A DNA stretch of 64,000 nt, taken from the NCBI RefSeq assembly GCF_002964605.1, contig NZ_PQDH01000004.1, forward strand, positions 62,001 through 126,000, given 5' to 3'. The notes below the pieces were generated by a model. The model did not search any database and had not been told where the DNA came from. It saw nothing but the letters and a program-made list of their open reading frames with translations. This document shows positions 16,468 to 25,104 of this stretch, one piece after another. A program made the position numbers and the translations under genes. The number at the start of each line of letters is the position of its first letter. The stretch's first letter is position 1. Source of the stretch: Vallitalea okinawensis (GTDB taxonomy: Bacteria; Bacillota; Clostridia; Lachnospirales; PQDH01).

Positions 16468-17964
16468 TTAGGTGATGTATTTAGTTGGTGATGCACCAGT
16501 ATACTTTTTAAAAGCTCTACTAAAGTAATTAGGGTCCGTATAGCCGATCTCTTGGCAGACTTCCTTGACAGACATTTGACTTTTCATAAGCAATTCTTTG
16601 GCAAAATCCATTCTCATCTCGATAAGATGTTGTTTAAAGTTCTTACCTGTAACTTCTTTAAAAAGCTTGCTAAGATAAAAAGAACTAATATTAATGACTT
16701 CTGCAACGGTGTTTAATGAAATTGTTTGATCACAAAAATGAGCATTCATGTATTTGATGGCGGACTGCACTATTTTTTCATCACTTGAATTACGATAATC
16801 TTTAATCGTGTTAATTAAATGATGAACATATTCACTTAAATATTGCTGCAACTGTAAGATATCTTGTATATTTTTAAGGCCTTGATGCCAGAGTTGAACA
16901 AAATCTTCATCTGTTGATGTATTAATATAAAAGGTGATCTTTCTTGATAAATTGTGGATAAGTTGTTCGGAATATAAGATCATTTCCGTCAAAGCTATAT
17001 TCTTTTTAGCATTCAATATAGCATTTAGCAACTGATAGGTTAGTTCTAAGTTTTCATTAATAATAGAATCATATAACTTTAATTCTAAATGCAGTGAGGG
17101 GCTGGGATTGTGGGCTTGTTTGATCATATCAGAGATTTTTTGGTCAGCTTCATTGTAGCAGATATTTAATGGATTTTTTTCATCATATGTTTGACTAATA
17201 CCCATATAATACTGACTAATGCCATGTTCATCTAAGAGTGATATTATTTCTTTGGTTATGTGGTCTATATATAAATTTTTTTCACTGAATATAAAATAGA
17301 TCATTTTCATGAGATGACATTCGCCAATAACATCAACATGTCCAAAGGAAAGCTTTTTATAAAGCGGTTGATAGAGATTAACCATCTGATGGTTATCTTC
17401 ATTTATCTCAATAATTAGGCAAAAATACTCTTTAAAAGCTAAGTCATAGAGTTCGAAGTAATTATTATAATCCCATTCATTCATGGTACCTCTTATAATT
17501 TGATGGATGATATTTTTATGCATGAGAGGTCTAAAGTTATTCATTTGCTCCTTTAGTCTTTTCACACGATTTTGATTTTCGTACTTATTTTTGATATCTT
17601 TAATAGCTTTACCTACACTAATTTTAAAGGCATCGACAGGTATAGGTTTCAGTAAATAATCATTCACTGGAATCTTTATAGCTTTACGGGCATAATCAAA
17701 ATAGCTATAAGCTGTTAAGATGATAAATTCAACGTCGGGAAGAAGCAGTCGTATTTGCTCAGCAGCATCTAACCCATCTAATAAAGGCATTTGTATATCC
17801 ATAAAGATTAAATCGGGTTTTTCTTTCATGGCTATTTGAAGGGCTTCTTGGCCATTCTTAGCTTCATAAATAGCTGTAAAGTCTTTTCCAAAATACTTGT
17901 TAATTAAAAAGCGTATGGCATCACGTTCGAGTTTTTCATCTTCAGCTATTAATAACTTTAGCAT
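16468..17964 (-). CDS. YesN-type response regulator (receiver plus AraC DNA-binding domain)
   Basis: 498 residues. The N-terminal receiver has the acidic patch EDEKLERD and the phospho-acceptor Asp in LIFMDIQMPLLDG, and the switch Lys in YLLKPI. A long middle region of unknown fold follows. The C-terminus has two AraC-type helix-turn-helices (SSFYLSKLFKEVTGKNFKQHL and KEVCQEIGYTDPNYFSRAFKKYTGASP). It starts one base after the sensor kinase stop and sits directly upstream of the TRAP operon, which it probably activates in response to the transported substrate. Confidence 0.9.
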   Translation of the reverse strand: MLKLLIAEDEKLERDAIRFLINKYFGKDFTAIYEAKNGQEALQIAMKEKPDLIFMDIQMPLLDGLDAAEQIRLLLPDVEFIILTAYSYFDYARKAIKIPVNDYLLKPIPVDAFKISVGKAIKDIKNKYENQNRVKRLKEQMNNFRPLMHKNIIHQIIRGTMNEWDYNNYFELYDLAFKEYFCLIIEINEDNHQMVNLYQPLYKKLSFGHVDVIGECHLMKMIYFIFSEKNLYIDHITKEIISLLDEHGISQYYMGISQTYDEKNPLNICYNEADQKISDMIKQAHNPSPSLHLELKLYDSIINENLELTYQLLNAILNAKKNIALTEMILYSEQLIHNLSRKITFYINTSTDEDFVQLWHQGLKNIQDILQLQQYLSEYVHHLINTIKDYRNSSDEKIVQSAIKYMNAHFCDQTISLNTVAEVINISSFYLSKLFKEVTGKNFKQHLIEMRMDFAKELLMKSQMSVKEVCQEIGYTDPNYFSRAFKKYTGASPTKYIT

Positions 17965-17965
17965 C

Positions 17966-19363
17966 TTATACGCCTCCTTCTAAAGGAATTTTAATCGTTA
18001 CAGTGGTACCTTCACCTTGATGGCTCTGTATGTTAAGAAGATTATCCTGGTTAAAAGTTAATTGGAGACGTTGCCTAACATTATTAAGTCCAATTCCGGT
18101 AGTTTGTTTCTTCTCTGTAGATAGTGCTTGCATACCAATGCCGTTATCAGCTATTTGAATGACAAGTTGATCATCTTGATAGATGGTGATAGTAATTTGT
18201 CCATTTTCACTTTTAGTTTTCAATCCATGCTCAATGGCATTTTCGACGATAGGCTGCAAAATCATAGGAGGTACAGGAATATCATCGTGTTCTTTCATGT
18301 TTACCTGGAATTGAATGGTATCACTAAAACGAGTTTCTTGAATATGAATATAGGCATTCAATACATCTAACTCTTGCGATAGAGGAACTAACTCTTTAGC
18401 ATGAGAGAGACTATAGCGAAGGATTTTTGATATAGCGTCAATTAATGCCATAATCTCAGGAACATTATTGAATAGTGCGATACGTGATATGATATTTAGT
18501 GTATTAAATAAAAAGTGAGGATTTATCTGCATTTGTAGAGCAGATAGTTGAGTTTCCTTTAATATGATCTGAAGTTTGGCCTTATCTTTTACATCATCAA
18601 TATAGGTAATAATCTCGTGCTTCATGTTATTAAAAGCCTGAGCTAAAGTATGTAATTCCTCGTATCTATTTTCCTCAATATCTTCGATAGTCCAATTCTT
18701 TTTAGAAAGTTCTTCGGCTTTATAACAGAGACGTTCTAAAGAACGGTTCATACTTCTGATAAAAAGCACACTGAACCCAATAAGTAAAATGATAAATAAT
18801 ATTAGGGCGATAAAAGTAATGCTTCGATATTTGTTATAAGTAGCTAAAGCCTGTGCATAGGTCTCACTACTATGTTGTAAATATTCTTGAGTTAGGAGTT
18901 GGCAGTGATTGTTTATGTAACTAAATTGCGTTTTTATATCTTGAGCAATGCCGTACTCGACGAGATTATTTTCGTGCTGCACCAAAGCATATTGATTGAT
19001 AAGAAATTTATAATTATCGTACATGTTTTGTATATTTCTAAAATAGATGCGTCCTGTGGAAGTGAATTCAAGGGTTATTCGAATATGATCTAGTTGTCTA
19101 TTAATATCCAGCAATTGATTGTCTAATGCATCCCACAAATCAGGATCGTTTGTTGAAATAATTCGATTGATGGTATGATTACTGTTTTGTAGATTAACGG
19201 TAACTTGACTCAATTGGATGGAATTCTCCATAAGTTCCGTATAATCCTTAGTAATGATATTAACAATAACTGTTGTTAAGACATTAAGAAGAAAAAGAAA
19301 AATAGTAATAAATAATATTAATTTATAAATGCTTTTTTTAATAGTTGTTCTAGTTTTCTTCAA
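17966..19363 (-). CDS. YesM-type sensor histidine kinase
   Basis: Membrane sensor of about 465 residues. A first membrane segment is near residues 12-35, then a ~150-residue extracellular sensor, a second membrane segment, a HAMP region, the His-kinase motif MQINPHFLFNTLNIISR with the phospho-accepting His, and an ATPase domain (ENAIEHG, DNGIGM, GIGLNNVRQRL). I choose TTG at 19363, because AGGGGGTG lies six bases before it. A longer reading frame up to 19519 would run into the divergent cupin gene and its promoter region. Partner of the response regulator downstream. Confidence 0.88.
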   Translation of the reverse strand: MKKTRTTIKKSIYKLILFITIFLFLLNVLTTVIVNIITKDYTELMENSIQLSQVTVNLQNSNHTINRIISTNDPDLWDALDNQLLDINRQLDHIRITLEFTSTGRIYFRNIQNMYDNYKFLINQYALVQHENNLVEYGIAQDIKTQFSYINNHCQLLTQEYLQHSSETYAQALATYNKYRSITFIALILFIILLIGFSVLFIRSMNRSLERLCYKAEELSKKNWTIEDIEENRYEELHTLAQAFNNMKHEIITYIDDVKDKAKLQIILKETQLSALQMQINPHFLFNTLNIISRIALFNNVPEIMALIDAISKILRYSLSHAKELVPLSQELDVLNAYIHIQETRFSDTIQFQVNMKEHDDIPVPPMILQPIVENAIEHGLKTKSENGQITITIYQDDQLVIQIADNGIGMQALSTEKKQTTGIGLNNVRQRLQLTFNQDNLLNIQSHQGEGTTVTIKIPLEGGV

Positions 19364-19492
19364 AAAGACACCCCCTGTATTAAGTAGTATCATTATATCA
19401 CAGCTAATCATATACAAGAAACCGTAGTTAATGGTAAAATAACTATTGTATATGACAAACCAATTTAAAGATACAATAAAAGGAGTGAGAAG

Positions 19493-19792
19493 GTGTTTCA
19501 AAAATTTGAGTTTACTCAAACAGAAGATGACCTATTTGAAAATATTCTAAAGACAGAGGATATGCTACTTAACCACGTAGTGATGGAGGTAGGAAAAGCA
19601 TTTCCAAGACATGCAACAGATGCTGAAGTTTTTATGATCATTAATAAAGGAGAGGTTACAGTTGAATTAGAAGTGGGTTCTGAACAAACTTTTAGTGCTG
19701 GCCAAGTTCTAAATATACCAATGGGTACAGAAACAACATTGAGCAATAAAAGTCAAAGCATAACAGAACTCTTTGTCATTAAAAGAATGTAG
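19493..19792 (+). CDS. Small cupin-domain protein
   Basis: 99 residues forming one compact beta-barrel: ...NKGEVTVELEVGSEQTFSAGQVLNIPMGTETTLSNKSQSITELFVIKRM. The GEV..E and P.GTETTL strands are cupin-like, although the usual metal-binding His cluster is not obvious. GTG start with AAAGGAG seven bases upstream. It is divergent from the YesMN/TRAP genes and followed by its own terminator. It may be a sugar-acid or organic-acid sensor or binder, but no function can be named. Confidence 0.7.
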   Translation: MFQKFEFTQTEDDLFENILKTEDMLLNHVVMEVGKAFPRHATDAEVFMIINKGEVTVELEVGSEQTFSAGQVLNIPMGTETTLSNKSQSITELFVIKRM

Positions 19793-19801
19793 TATAGAAT
19801 G

Positions 19802-19836
19802 GGGATAACTTCAAAAGTTATTCCTTAATTTTTAAT
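19802..19836 (+). terminator. Terminator after the cupin gene
   Basis: GGGATAACTT pairs with AAGTTATTCC (one wobble), followed by TTAATTTTTAATTT. Confidence 0.65.
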
Positions 19837-19843
19837 TTAACAC

Positions 19844-19872
19844 TTTACAACTTTATCATACTAAAGTATAAT
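19844..19872 (+). promoter_or_regulatory. Promoter of the amino-acid ABC operon
   Basis: TTTACA (19844-19849) and TATAAT (19867-19872) with a 17-bp spacer. It lies 80 bp before the binding-protein start codon and after the cupin terminator. Confidence 0.75.
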
Positions 19873-19951
19873 AAGAAGCACTTAGAAAATTATTATAAAA
19901 AGCTAAATAAATAATTTAAGATTTATTAGGAGTTTGAGGGAGGAATTAATA

Positions 19952-20755
19952 GTGAAGAAAGCATTTATAGCTATATTAGTTTTAATCATTGCGGTAATGA
20001 GTTTTGTAGGTTGTAGTAAAGAAGAAGAGGTGTCCGGTGATAATTCTCTTCAGGAAATTAAGGATAAAGGTTATTTTGTCTTAGGACTTGATGATAGTTT
20101 TCCACCAATGGGATTCCGTGGTGAAGACAATGAAATCGTAGGTTTTGATATTGATATGGCAAAAGAAGTAGCTAACCGTCTGGGAGTGGAATTAAAATTA
20201 CAACCTATTGATTGGGATGCTAAAGTTATGGAATTAGATAACGGTAACATTGATGTTATTTGGAACGGGCTTACAATAACAGAAGATAGAAAAGAGAAGA
20301 TTGGTTTCTCTACCCCCTACTTAAATAATAGGCAAATTATGATTGTAGGAGCTGACTCAGAGATTGATAAGAAAGCTGATCTTGATGGAAAACTAGTAGG
20401 TGTCCAAATGGGAAGTAGTGGTGAAGAAGCCCTTACTGCCAGCGAAGAAGCTGATAGCATTAAAGAAATTGTTAAGTATAGTAATTATACTGAAGCATTA
20501 TTAGATCTAAAGGCGGGTCGTGTTGATGCAGTGGTAGTGGATGAGGTAGTAGGTCGTTATTATATAGCTAAGAAACCTGGAGAATATAAAGTAGCTTCTG
20601 AGAATTTTGGATCAGAAGAATACGGGATTGGGTTTAGAAAGACAGACCAAGTCTTATTACAAGAAGTAGATACAATTTTAGAAGAAATGAAAGCTGAGGG
20701 TGTAACAACTGAGATCGCTGAAAAATGGTTTGGAGATGATGCAGCTCTCAAGTAG
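19952..20755 (+). CDS. Amino-acid ABC transporter, solute-binding lipoprotein
   Basis: Family-3 extracellular binding protein that captures a polar amino acid. The lipoprotein signal VKKAFIAILVLIIAVMSFVGC carries the lipobox FVGC. The fold shows GYFVLGLDDSFPPMGFRGEDNEIVGFDIDMAKEVANRLG and IDVIWNGLTITEDRKEKIGFSTPYL. GTG 19952 follows GAGGGAGG by eight bases; an in-frame TTG at 19934 lies before that ribosome binding site and is rejected. It is first in a three-gene operon with permease and ATPase. Cystine, glutamine or arginine are all possible ligands. Confidence 0.92.
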   Translation: MKKAFIAILVLIIAVMSFVGCSKEEEVSGDNSLQEIKDKGYFVLGLDDSFPPMGFRGEDNEIVGFDIDMAKEVANRLGVELKLQPIDWDAKVMELDNGNIDVIWNGLTITEDRKEKIGFSTPYLNNRQIMIVGADSEIDKKADLDGKLVGVQMGSSGEEALTASEEADSIKEIVKYSNYTEALLDLKAGRVDAVVVDEVVGRYYIAKKPGEYKVASENFGSEEYGIGFRKTDQVLLQEVDTILEEMKAEGVTTEIAEKWFGDDAALK

Positions 20756-20767
20756 GGGGATTAACCG

Positions 20768-21409
20768 ATGGACAACATTTTAAACAACACGCTATATATT
20801 CTAGAAGGAAGCAGCATAACCATTAAACTTTATATTGTCACGTTTATCTTCTCTATACCCTTAGGCGTTTTATGTGCGTTAATGAAGATATCCAAATCAA
20901 AAATGCTCAATGGATTGCTAGAAGTATATACTTGGGTTTTCAGAGGAACACCTTTATTACTCCAACTGTTCTTTATCTATTTTGGATTACCAGTTCTAGG
21001 GGTTAACTTAACACGATTTCAAGCAGCAGCTATAACCTTTGTGCTTAATTATGGAGCATATTTTACTGAGATATTCAGAGGTGGTATTCAGTCCATTGAT
21101 AAAGGGCAATATGAAGCGGCCAAAGCTTTAGGGATGAATTATTATCAGACCATGAAGAGGATTATACTTCCCCAAGCAGCAAAAAGGGTTTTACCTGCTA
21201 CCAGCAATGAGGCCATTACATTGATAAAAGACACAGCTTTAGTTGCAGCCATTGGACTTGGGGATATATTGAGAGCCTCGAAAGAACTTGTGACTAGGGA
21301 CTTCTCAGTAGTACCATTCATCATAGCTGCAGCGATCTATTTGGCATTAACTTGGATTATTGTCATGGTCTTTAAGAAACTAGAAAAGAAATTAGCAATA
21401 TATGCATAG
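20768..21409 (+). CDS. Amino-acid ABC transporter permease
   Basis: 213-residue membrane subunit of the polar amino-acid family (HisM/GlnP type). It has about five hydrophobic segments, the N-terminal GSSITIKLYIVTFIFSIPLG, FRGTPLLLQLFFIYFGLP and the EAA loop YEAAKALGMNYYQTMKRIILPQA. It is encoded 12 bp after the binding protein and 9 bp before the ATPase, so all three are one operon. Confidence 0.93.
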   Translation: MDNILNNTLYILEGSSITIKLYIVTFIFSIPLGVLCALMKISKSKMLNGLLEVYTWVFRGTPLLLQLFFIYFGLPVLGVNLTRFQAAAITFVLNYGAYFTEIFRGGIQSIDKGQYEAAKALGMNYYQTMKRIILPQAAKRVLPATSNEAITLIKDTALVAAIGLGDILRASKELVTRDFSVVPFIIAAAIYLALTWIIVMVFKKLEKKLAIYA

Positions 21410-21418
21410 GGTGATAAG

Positions 21419-22135
21419 ATGAGAGATATAAACATACAAAGTGTTACTAAAAAATTTGGTGAGTTAGTTGTATTAAATAATGTGTCCGTCAATGTGAAAA
21501 AAGGAGAAGTAATCTCCGTTATTGGTCCTAGTGGTTCTGGGAAAAGTACTTTATTGCGGTGTATACAAACTCTTGAACCAATAGACCAAGGAATTATCAC
21601 CATTGATGATGTAGATATTCAAGCTGATAAAGAAGCTGTCAGGGGAGTGGGGATGGTATTTCAAAACTTTAATCTATTCCCTCATAAGACGGTATTAGGC
21701 AATGTCATTGAAGCCCCCATGATTGTCAATAAGCTAAACAGAGATGATGCAATAAAAAAAGCAGAGGTTTTACTTGAAAAAGTAGGTTTAGGAGATAAGC
21801 TAAAAGCCTATCCGTCTCAATTATCTGGAGGGCAGAAGCAAAGAGTTGCCATAGCTAGAGCACTAGCCATGGAACCAGAGATACTTTTATTTGATGAGCC
21901 AACATCTGCCTTAGATCCAGAGTTAGTAGGTGAAGTTCTGGGGGTTATGAAGGAGTTGACCAAAGAGAACCTCACCATGATAATCGTCACCCATGAGATG
22001 GCTTTTGCTAAAGAAGTATCTGATAGAATCATATTTATGGATGAGGGTGAAATTATAGAAAGTGGGTCAGTTGAAGATGTGCTGATTAACCCTAAACACC
22101 CACGTATACAAGCATTTTTAAATAAGATGATTTAA
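21419..22135 (+). CDS. Amino-acid ABC transporter ATP-binding protein
   Basis: Energises the amino-acid importer. All ATPase motifs are intact: Walker [13 protein letters not shown] (residues ~33-44), Q-loop [12 protein letters not shown], signature [15 protein letters not shown], Walker [15 protein letters not shown] and switch His in VTHEM. 238 residues, normal for GlnQ-type proteins. It is the only ABC ATPase gene in the window, and it belongs to the amino-acid class, not the sugar class. Confidence 0.95.
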   Translation: MRDINIQSVTKKFGELVVLNNVSVNVKKGEVISVIGPSGSGKSTLLRCIQTLEPIDQGIITIDDVDIQADKEAVRGVGMVFQNFNLFPHKTVLGNVIEAPMIVNKLNRDDAIKKAEVLLEKVGLGDKLKAYPSQLSGGQKQRVAIARALAMEPEILLFDEPTSALDPELVGEVLGVMKELTKENLTMIIVTHEMAFAKEVSDRIIFMDEGEIIESGSVEDVLINPKHPRIQAFLNKMI

Positions 22136-22136
22136 G

Positions 22137-22163
22137 CCGAGATTAACTATCTCGGCTTTATTA
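22137..22163 (+). terminator. Terminator after the amino-acid ABC operon
   Basis: GCCGAGATTAACTATCTCGGC folds as a GCCGAGAT/ATCTCGGC stem with TTTATTACTGG after it. Confidence 0.75.
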
Positions 22164-22331
22164 CTGGTTAAAATGTAATTATCTCTATAATGTTAAGAAT
22201 TACACCTCGGTAGATTTAGGCGACAGATAACCCAAATTGGTGTATAATGGATATAAAAGGTAAAAAAATAATTGTAATTGTCTTTTATATAAGCTAGTTT
22301 TTTCATATAGTGAGTTAGTTGAGGTGAGTTC

Positions 22332-23267
22332 ATGATTTACGATAGAGATGAAGTATTGAAACTTGTTGAAGTAGCTAAAATGTATTATGAAGATAATTTG
22401 ACTCAAGCAGAAATAGCAAAACGAATGGGTGTATCCAGACCAATGGTCAGCAAAATGTTGAGTAATGCAAGAGAGTTAGGAATCGTTCAGATTCAGATTA
22501 AATCACCTCTCACCAATGATGATTACCTGATGAATAAATTAAAAGAGCATTATGGTATTAAAGGTGGGGTTATTGTTCCAGAAGCGAAAACAGAATACTT
22601 AACAGAACAAATGATACTTAATCATTCCATTTATTATATTAAAGATGAATTAAAGCATATACATACGCTAGGAATGGGCTGGGGATATACTATTGGAACT
22701 TTGGTTGATAAGATTGATGGCAGTGAGATGGGTAACTACAATGGTGGGCAAGTTTGTCCGCTTATAGGTACAGCTCACATACCCAATAAAGGTTATCACC
22801 CTAATGAGTTAATTAGAATTTTCAGTGAGAAAACTGATTTTGAACCTATCTTTACCTATGCACCTGCTTTACCAGCATCCAATCAAGAAAAGAAGATCTA
22901 TATTCAAACAGAACAACAGCTCACCATACAAAAAAAATGGGAACAACTCGATGCTGTGATTATAGCTATTAGACCTTATCCTGATATACCGGATTTAGCA
23001 ACAGCACTAAGATTTGGTAATAAACTTAACGTTCAAAAAGTTGTTGGTACATTCTTATCTTATTATTATGATAACAAAGGAGGATTCGTAGAAAGCGAAG
23101 AAGACCATGCCATACAGATATCACTTGATCAATTGAGTAAAGTTCAGAAAGTTATTGCAATATGTCCTACAAATAATAAAAATGCCTTGATCGGTGCGTT
23201 GAAGACCGGAATTATCACCCATCTGATAGCCGATGATCGCACTGTAAAAGATATTATAGATGGTTAA
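22332..23267 (+). CDS. SorC/DeoR-family (LsrR-like) sugar-responsive regulator
   Basis: 311-residue repressor-type protein. The N-terminal helix-turn-helix YYEDNLTQAEIAKRMGVSRPMVSKMLSNARELGIVQIQI (residues ~17-56) is typical of SorC/LsrR. The remainder is a sugar-phosphate-binding domain (LGMGWGYTIGTLVDKI near 115 and VIAIRPYPDIPDL). Family members bind a phosphorylated sugar or phospho-AI-2 as inducer. It is followed by its own terminator and then by a promoter with an internal palindrome, so it most likely represses the DhaL-DhaK-LsrF operon. Confidence 0.9.
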   Translation: MIYDRDEVLKLVEVAKMYYEDNLTQAEIAKRMGVSRPMVSKMLSNARELGIVQIQIKSPLTNDDYLMNKLKEHYGIKGGVIVPEAKTEYLTEQMILNHSIYYIKDELKHIHTLGMGWGYTIGTLVDKIDGSEMGNYNGGQVCPLIGTAHIPNKGYHPNELIRIFSEKTDFEPIFTYAPALPASNQEKKIYIQTEQQLTIQKKWEQLDAVIIAIRPYPDIPDLATALRFGNKLNVQKVVGTFLSYYYDNKGGFVESEEDHAIQISLDQLSKVQKVIAICPTNNKNALIGALKTGIITHLIADDRTVKDIIDG

Positions 23268-23297
23268 GAGTGAAGAATTTCACTCCATTTTTTTTGT
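23268..23297 (+). terminator. Terminator after the SorC-type regulator
   Basis: GAGTGAA pairs with TTCACTC around GAAT, followed by CATTTTTTTT. It insulates the regulator from the operon that follows. Confidence 0.85.
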
Positions 23298-23330
23298 CGA
23301 TTTATAAAGACTAAATTTTCTGAAAAGTTA

Positions 23331-23359
23331 TTTACATTTGATATGACAAATGTTATAAT
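23331..23359 (+). promoter_or_regulatory. Promoter with internal operator palindrome for the DhaLK-LsrF operon
   Basis: TTTACA (23331-23336) and TATAAT (23354-23359) have a 17-bp spacer. Lying in the spacer and overlapping the -35 is the inverted repeat ACATTTG-ATATGA-CAAATGT (23334-23353). This is a classic repressor position, and the upstream SorC/LsrR-like protein is the natural candidate. Confidence 0.8.
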
Positions 23360-23422
23360 GAATTTAATGATTGGAAAATATATTCAAAAATGGCTAATTC
23401 AAAACATAGGAGGGAGTATTGG

Positions 23423-24037
23423 ATGACAGATATAGAATTCAAAAAAGCTCTAAAGTATGCAGCGAAAGAACTTCAGGTAAATACGACTATGTTATCAGAG
23501 TTAGATGCTATAGCCGGAGATGGAGATCATGGGATTACCATTGGTAAGATAGCAGATATAATTATGGAAGAGCTAGAGACATCTATGAAACCAATGGATG
23601 AACTACTAGACGATTGTGGATGGAAGTTTATGAGTATTGGGGGAGGTTCAGCAGCCTCTTTGTGGGGTACATTATTTATGGGATTTGCAAAGGGCCTTGA
23701 TGGAAAAAAAGAGTTTGATGAAACAGCATTAGAGTCCATGTTTACTCAAGGGCTGATGGAGTTAGGTACAATTTCAAAAGCTACAGAAGGGGATAAAACC
23801 ATGATGGATGCTCTCATCCCAGCTGTTAATGCTTTAAGAGATTCGGATGGAGGTTTAATTGAAAAATTAGAGGCTGCTAGTAGTGAAGCTATGAAAGGCA
23901 CTGAGAAAACAAAAGACTATCAAGCAAAGTATGGGCGTGCAAAAAACTTAGGAGAAAGAAGCATTGGTCATAAAGATCCAGGTGCAACATCCACAGCTAT
24001 CTTTATAAAAGGTATGTATTTAGGTGCTATTCAATAG
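23423..24037 (+). CDS. dhaL: DhaL-type kinase subunit (nucleotide-binding)
   Basis: ADP/ATP-binding subunit of a dihydroxyacetone-type kinase, about 204 residues. The metal-nucleotide motif GDGDHG is near residues 31-36, GDKTMMDAL near 123, and the lid segment LGERSIGHKDPGATS near 182. The start ATG 23423 has AGGAGGGAG eight bases upstream; a longer frame from 23390 lacks one. The partner DhaK is encoded 26 bp downstream. In PTS-type systems the bound ADP is rephosphorylated by DhaM, but no DhaM is in this window, so the phosphate donor is open (DhaM elsewhere, or ATP). The neighbouring LsrF suggests that the substrate is not simply dihydroxyacetone. Confidence 0.88.
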   Translation: MTDIEFKKALKYAAKELQVNTTMLSELDAIAGDGDHGITIGKIADIIMEELETSMKPMDELLDDCGWKFMSIGGGSAASLWGTLFMGFAKGLDGKKEFDETALESMFTQGLMELGTISKATEGDKTMMDALIPAVNALRDSDGGLIEKLEAASSEAMKGTEKTKDYQAKYGRAKNLGERSIGHKDPGATSTAIFIKGMYLGAIQ

Positions 24038-24063
24038 CCATATTTTAAAGGGGGATTTTTTTT

Positions 24064-25062
24064 ATGAAGATGAAAAAGTTCATGAACAGTCCTGAAGACT
24101 TAACGAGAGAATTGCTAGAAGGATTAGCGTTATCTAACCCAGATTTGATTGATTTGACAGAGAGCAACCTAGTTATGAACAAGAAGCTTAAGGAAGCTGA
24201 ACGAGTAACAATTGTATCCCTTGGGGGTACAGGTCATGAGCCTGCTTTAAGTGGTTTTGTAGGAGAGGGAATGTTGGATATCTCCGTACCAGGAGATATT
24301 TTTGCCGCTCCTGGACCTACTCCATGCATTGAGGCTTTAAAACTTGCAGATCAAGGTAAAGGTGTTTTATTTGTTGTTCTTAATCATGCAGGTGATATGT
24401 TGACAGGTAATTTGACTATGAAGGCAGTAGAAAAGGAAGGATTAAATGTCATTAAAGTGGTTACACAAGAGGATATCTCAAATGCACCACGTAAACAAGC
24501 AGATGACCGTCGTGGTTTAGTTGGATGTGTACCATTATATAAAATCGTTGCAGGTGCTGCTAAGGAAGGAAAGACCTTAGAAGAGGTGGCCGCTATTGCT
24601 CAGAATTTTGCTGATAACATGGCTACAATCGCTGTTGCAGCTAGGGGGGCTACTCATCCAGCAACTGGTACAATGATCTCTACACTTGGAGAAGATGAGA
24701 TGGAAGTAGGGATGGGTCAACACGGTGAAGGCGGAGGTGGACGCCAAAAATTAGCGACTGCTGATGAAACCGCCAAAATCATGTTGGAGGCATTACTTAA
24801 AGATCTCAGTATTGAATCTGGAGAGAAGCTAATGCTCATTATTAATGGTTCAGGTTCAACAACTCTAATGGAACAACTGATTGTCTTCAGAAAGTGCTAT
24901 AAACTTTTAGAAGAGAGAGGGATTCAAGTGGTAGCCAGTGTTGTTGACGAATTACTCACTGTTCAAGAAACGGCTGGATTCCAAATGTTTATTGCTCGTA
25001 TGGATGATGAGTTATTAAAATACTGGAATGCGCCTTGTAGAACACCATATTTCAATCGTTAA
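24064..25062 (+). CDS. dhaK: DhaK-type kinase subunit (substrate-binding), divergent
   Basis: Binds the keto substrate as a hemiaminal with a His. 332 residues. GGTGHEPALSGFVGEGMLD (near 54-72) holds the active-site His of the GHEP motif, NHAGDMLTGNLTM the phosphate region, and MGQHGEGGGG (near 220) the covalent His. True DhaK proteins usually read GIHGEPG at the last site, so the Gly-rich replacement suggests a different or larger substrate. The operon partners DhaL and LsrF imply phosphorylation of a ketose-like compound that LsrF then splits. Confidence 0.88.
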   Translation: MKMKKFMNSPEDLTRELLEGLALSNPDLIDLTESNLVMNKKLKEAERVTIVSLGGTGHEPALSGFVGEGMLDISVPGDIFAAPGPTPCIEALKLADQGKGVLFVVLNHAGDMLTGNLTMKAVEKEGLNVIKVVTQEDISNAPRKQADDRRGLVGCVPLYKIVAGAAKEGKTLEEVAAIAQNFADNMATIAVAARGATHPATGTMISTLGEDEMEVGMGQHGEGGGGRQKLATADETAKIMLEALLKDLSIESGEKLMLIINGSGSTTLMEQLIVFRKCYKLLEERGIQVVASVVDELLTVQETAGFQMFIARMDDELLKYWNAPCRTPYFNR

Positions 25063-25104
25063 GCGTTGATGATCTCAATCAAGTCACAGATAAGGGGGAA
25101 GAAT

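Noticed and set aside
19364-19519. Longer N-terminus for the YesM-type kinase
   Set aside because: It would overlap the divergent cupin gene and the region between them; TTG 19363 has AGGGGGTG at the right distance.
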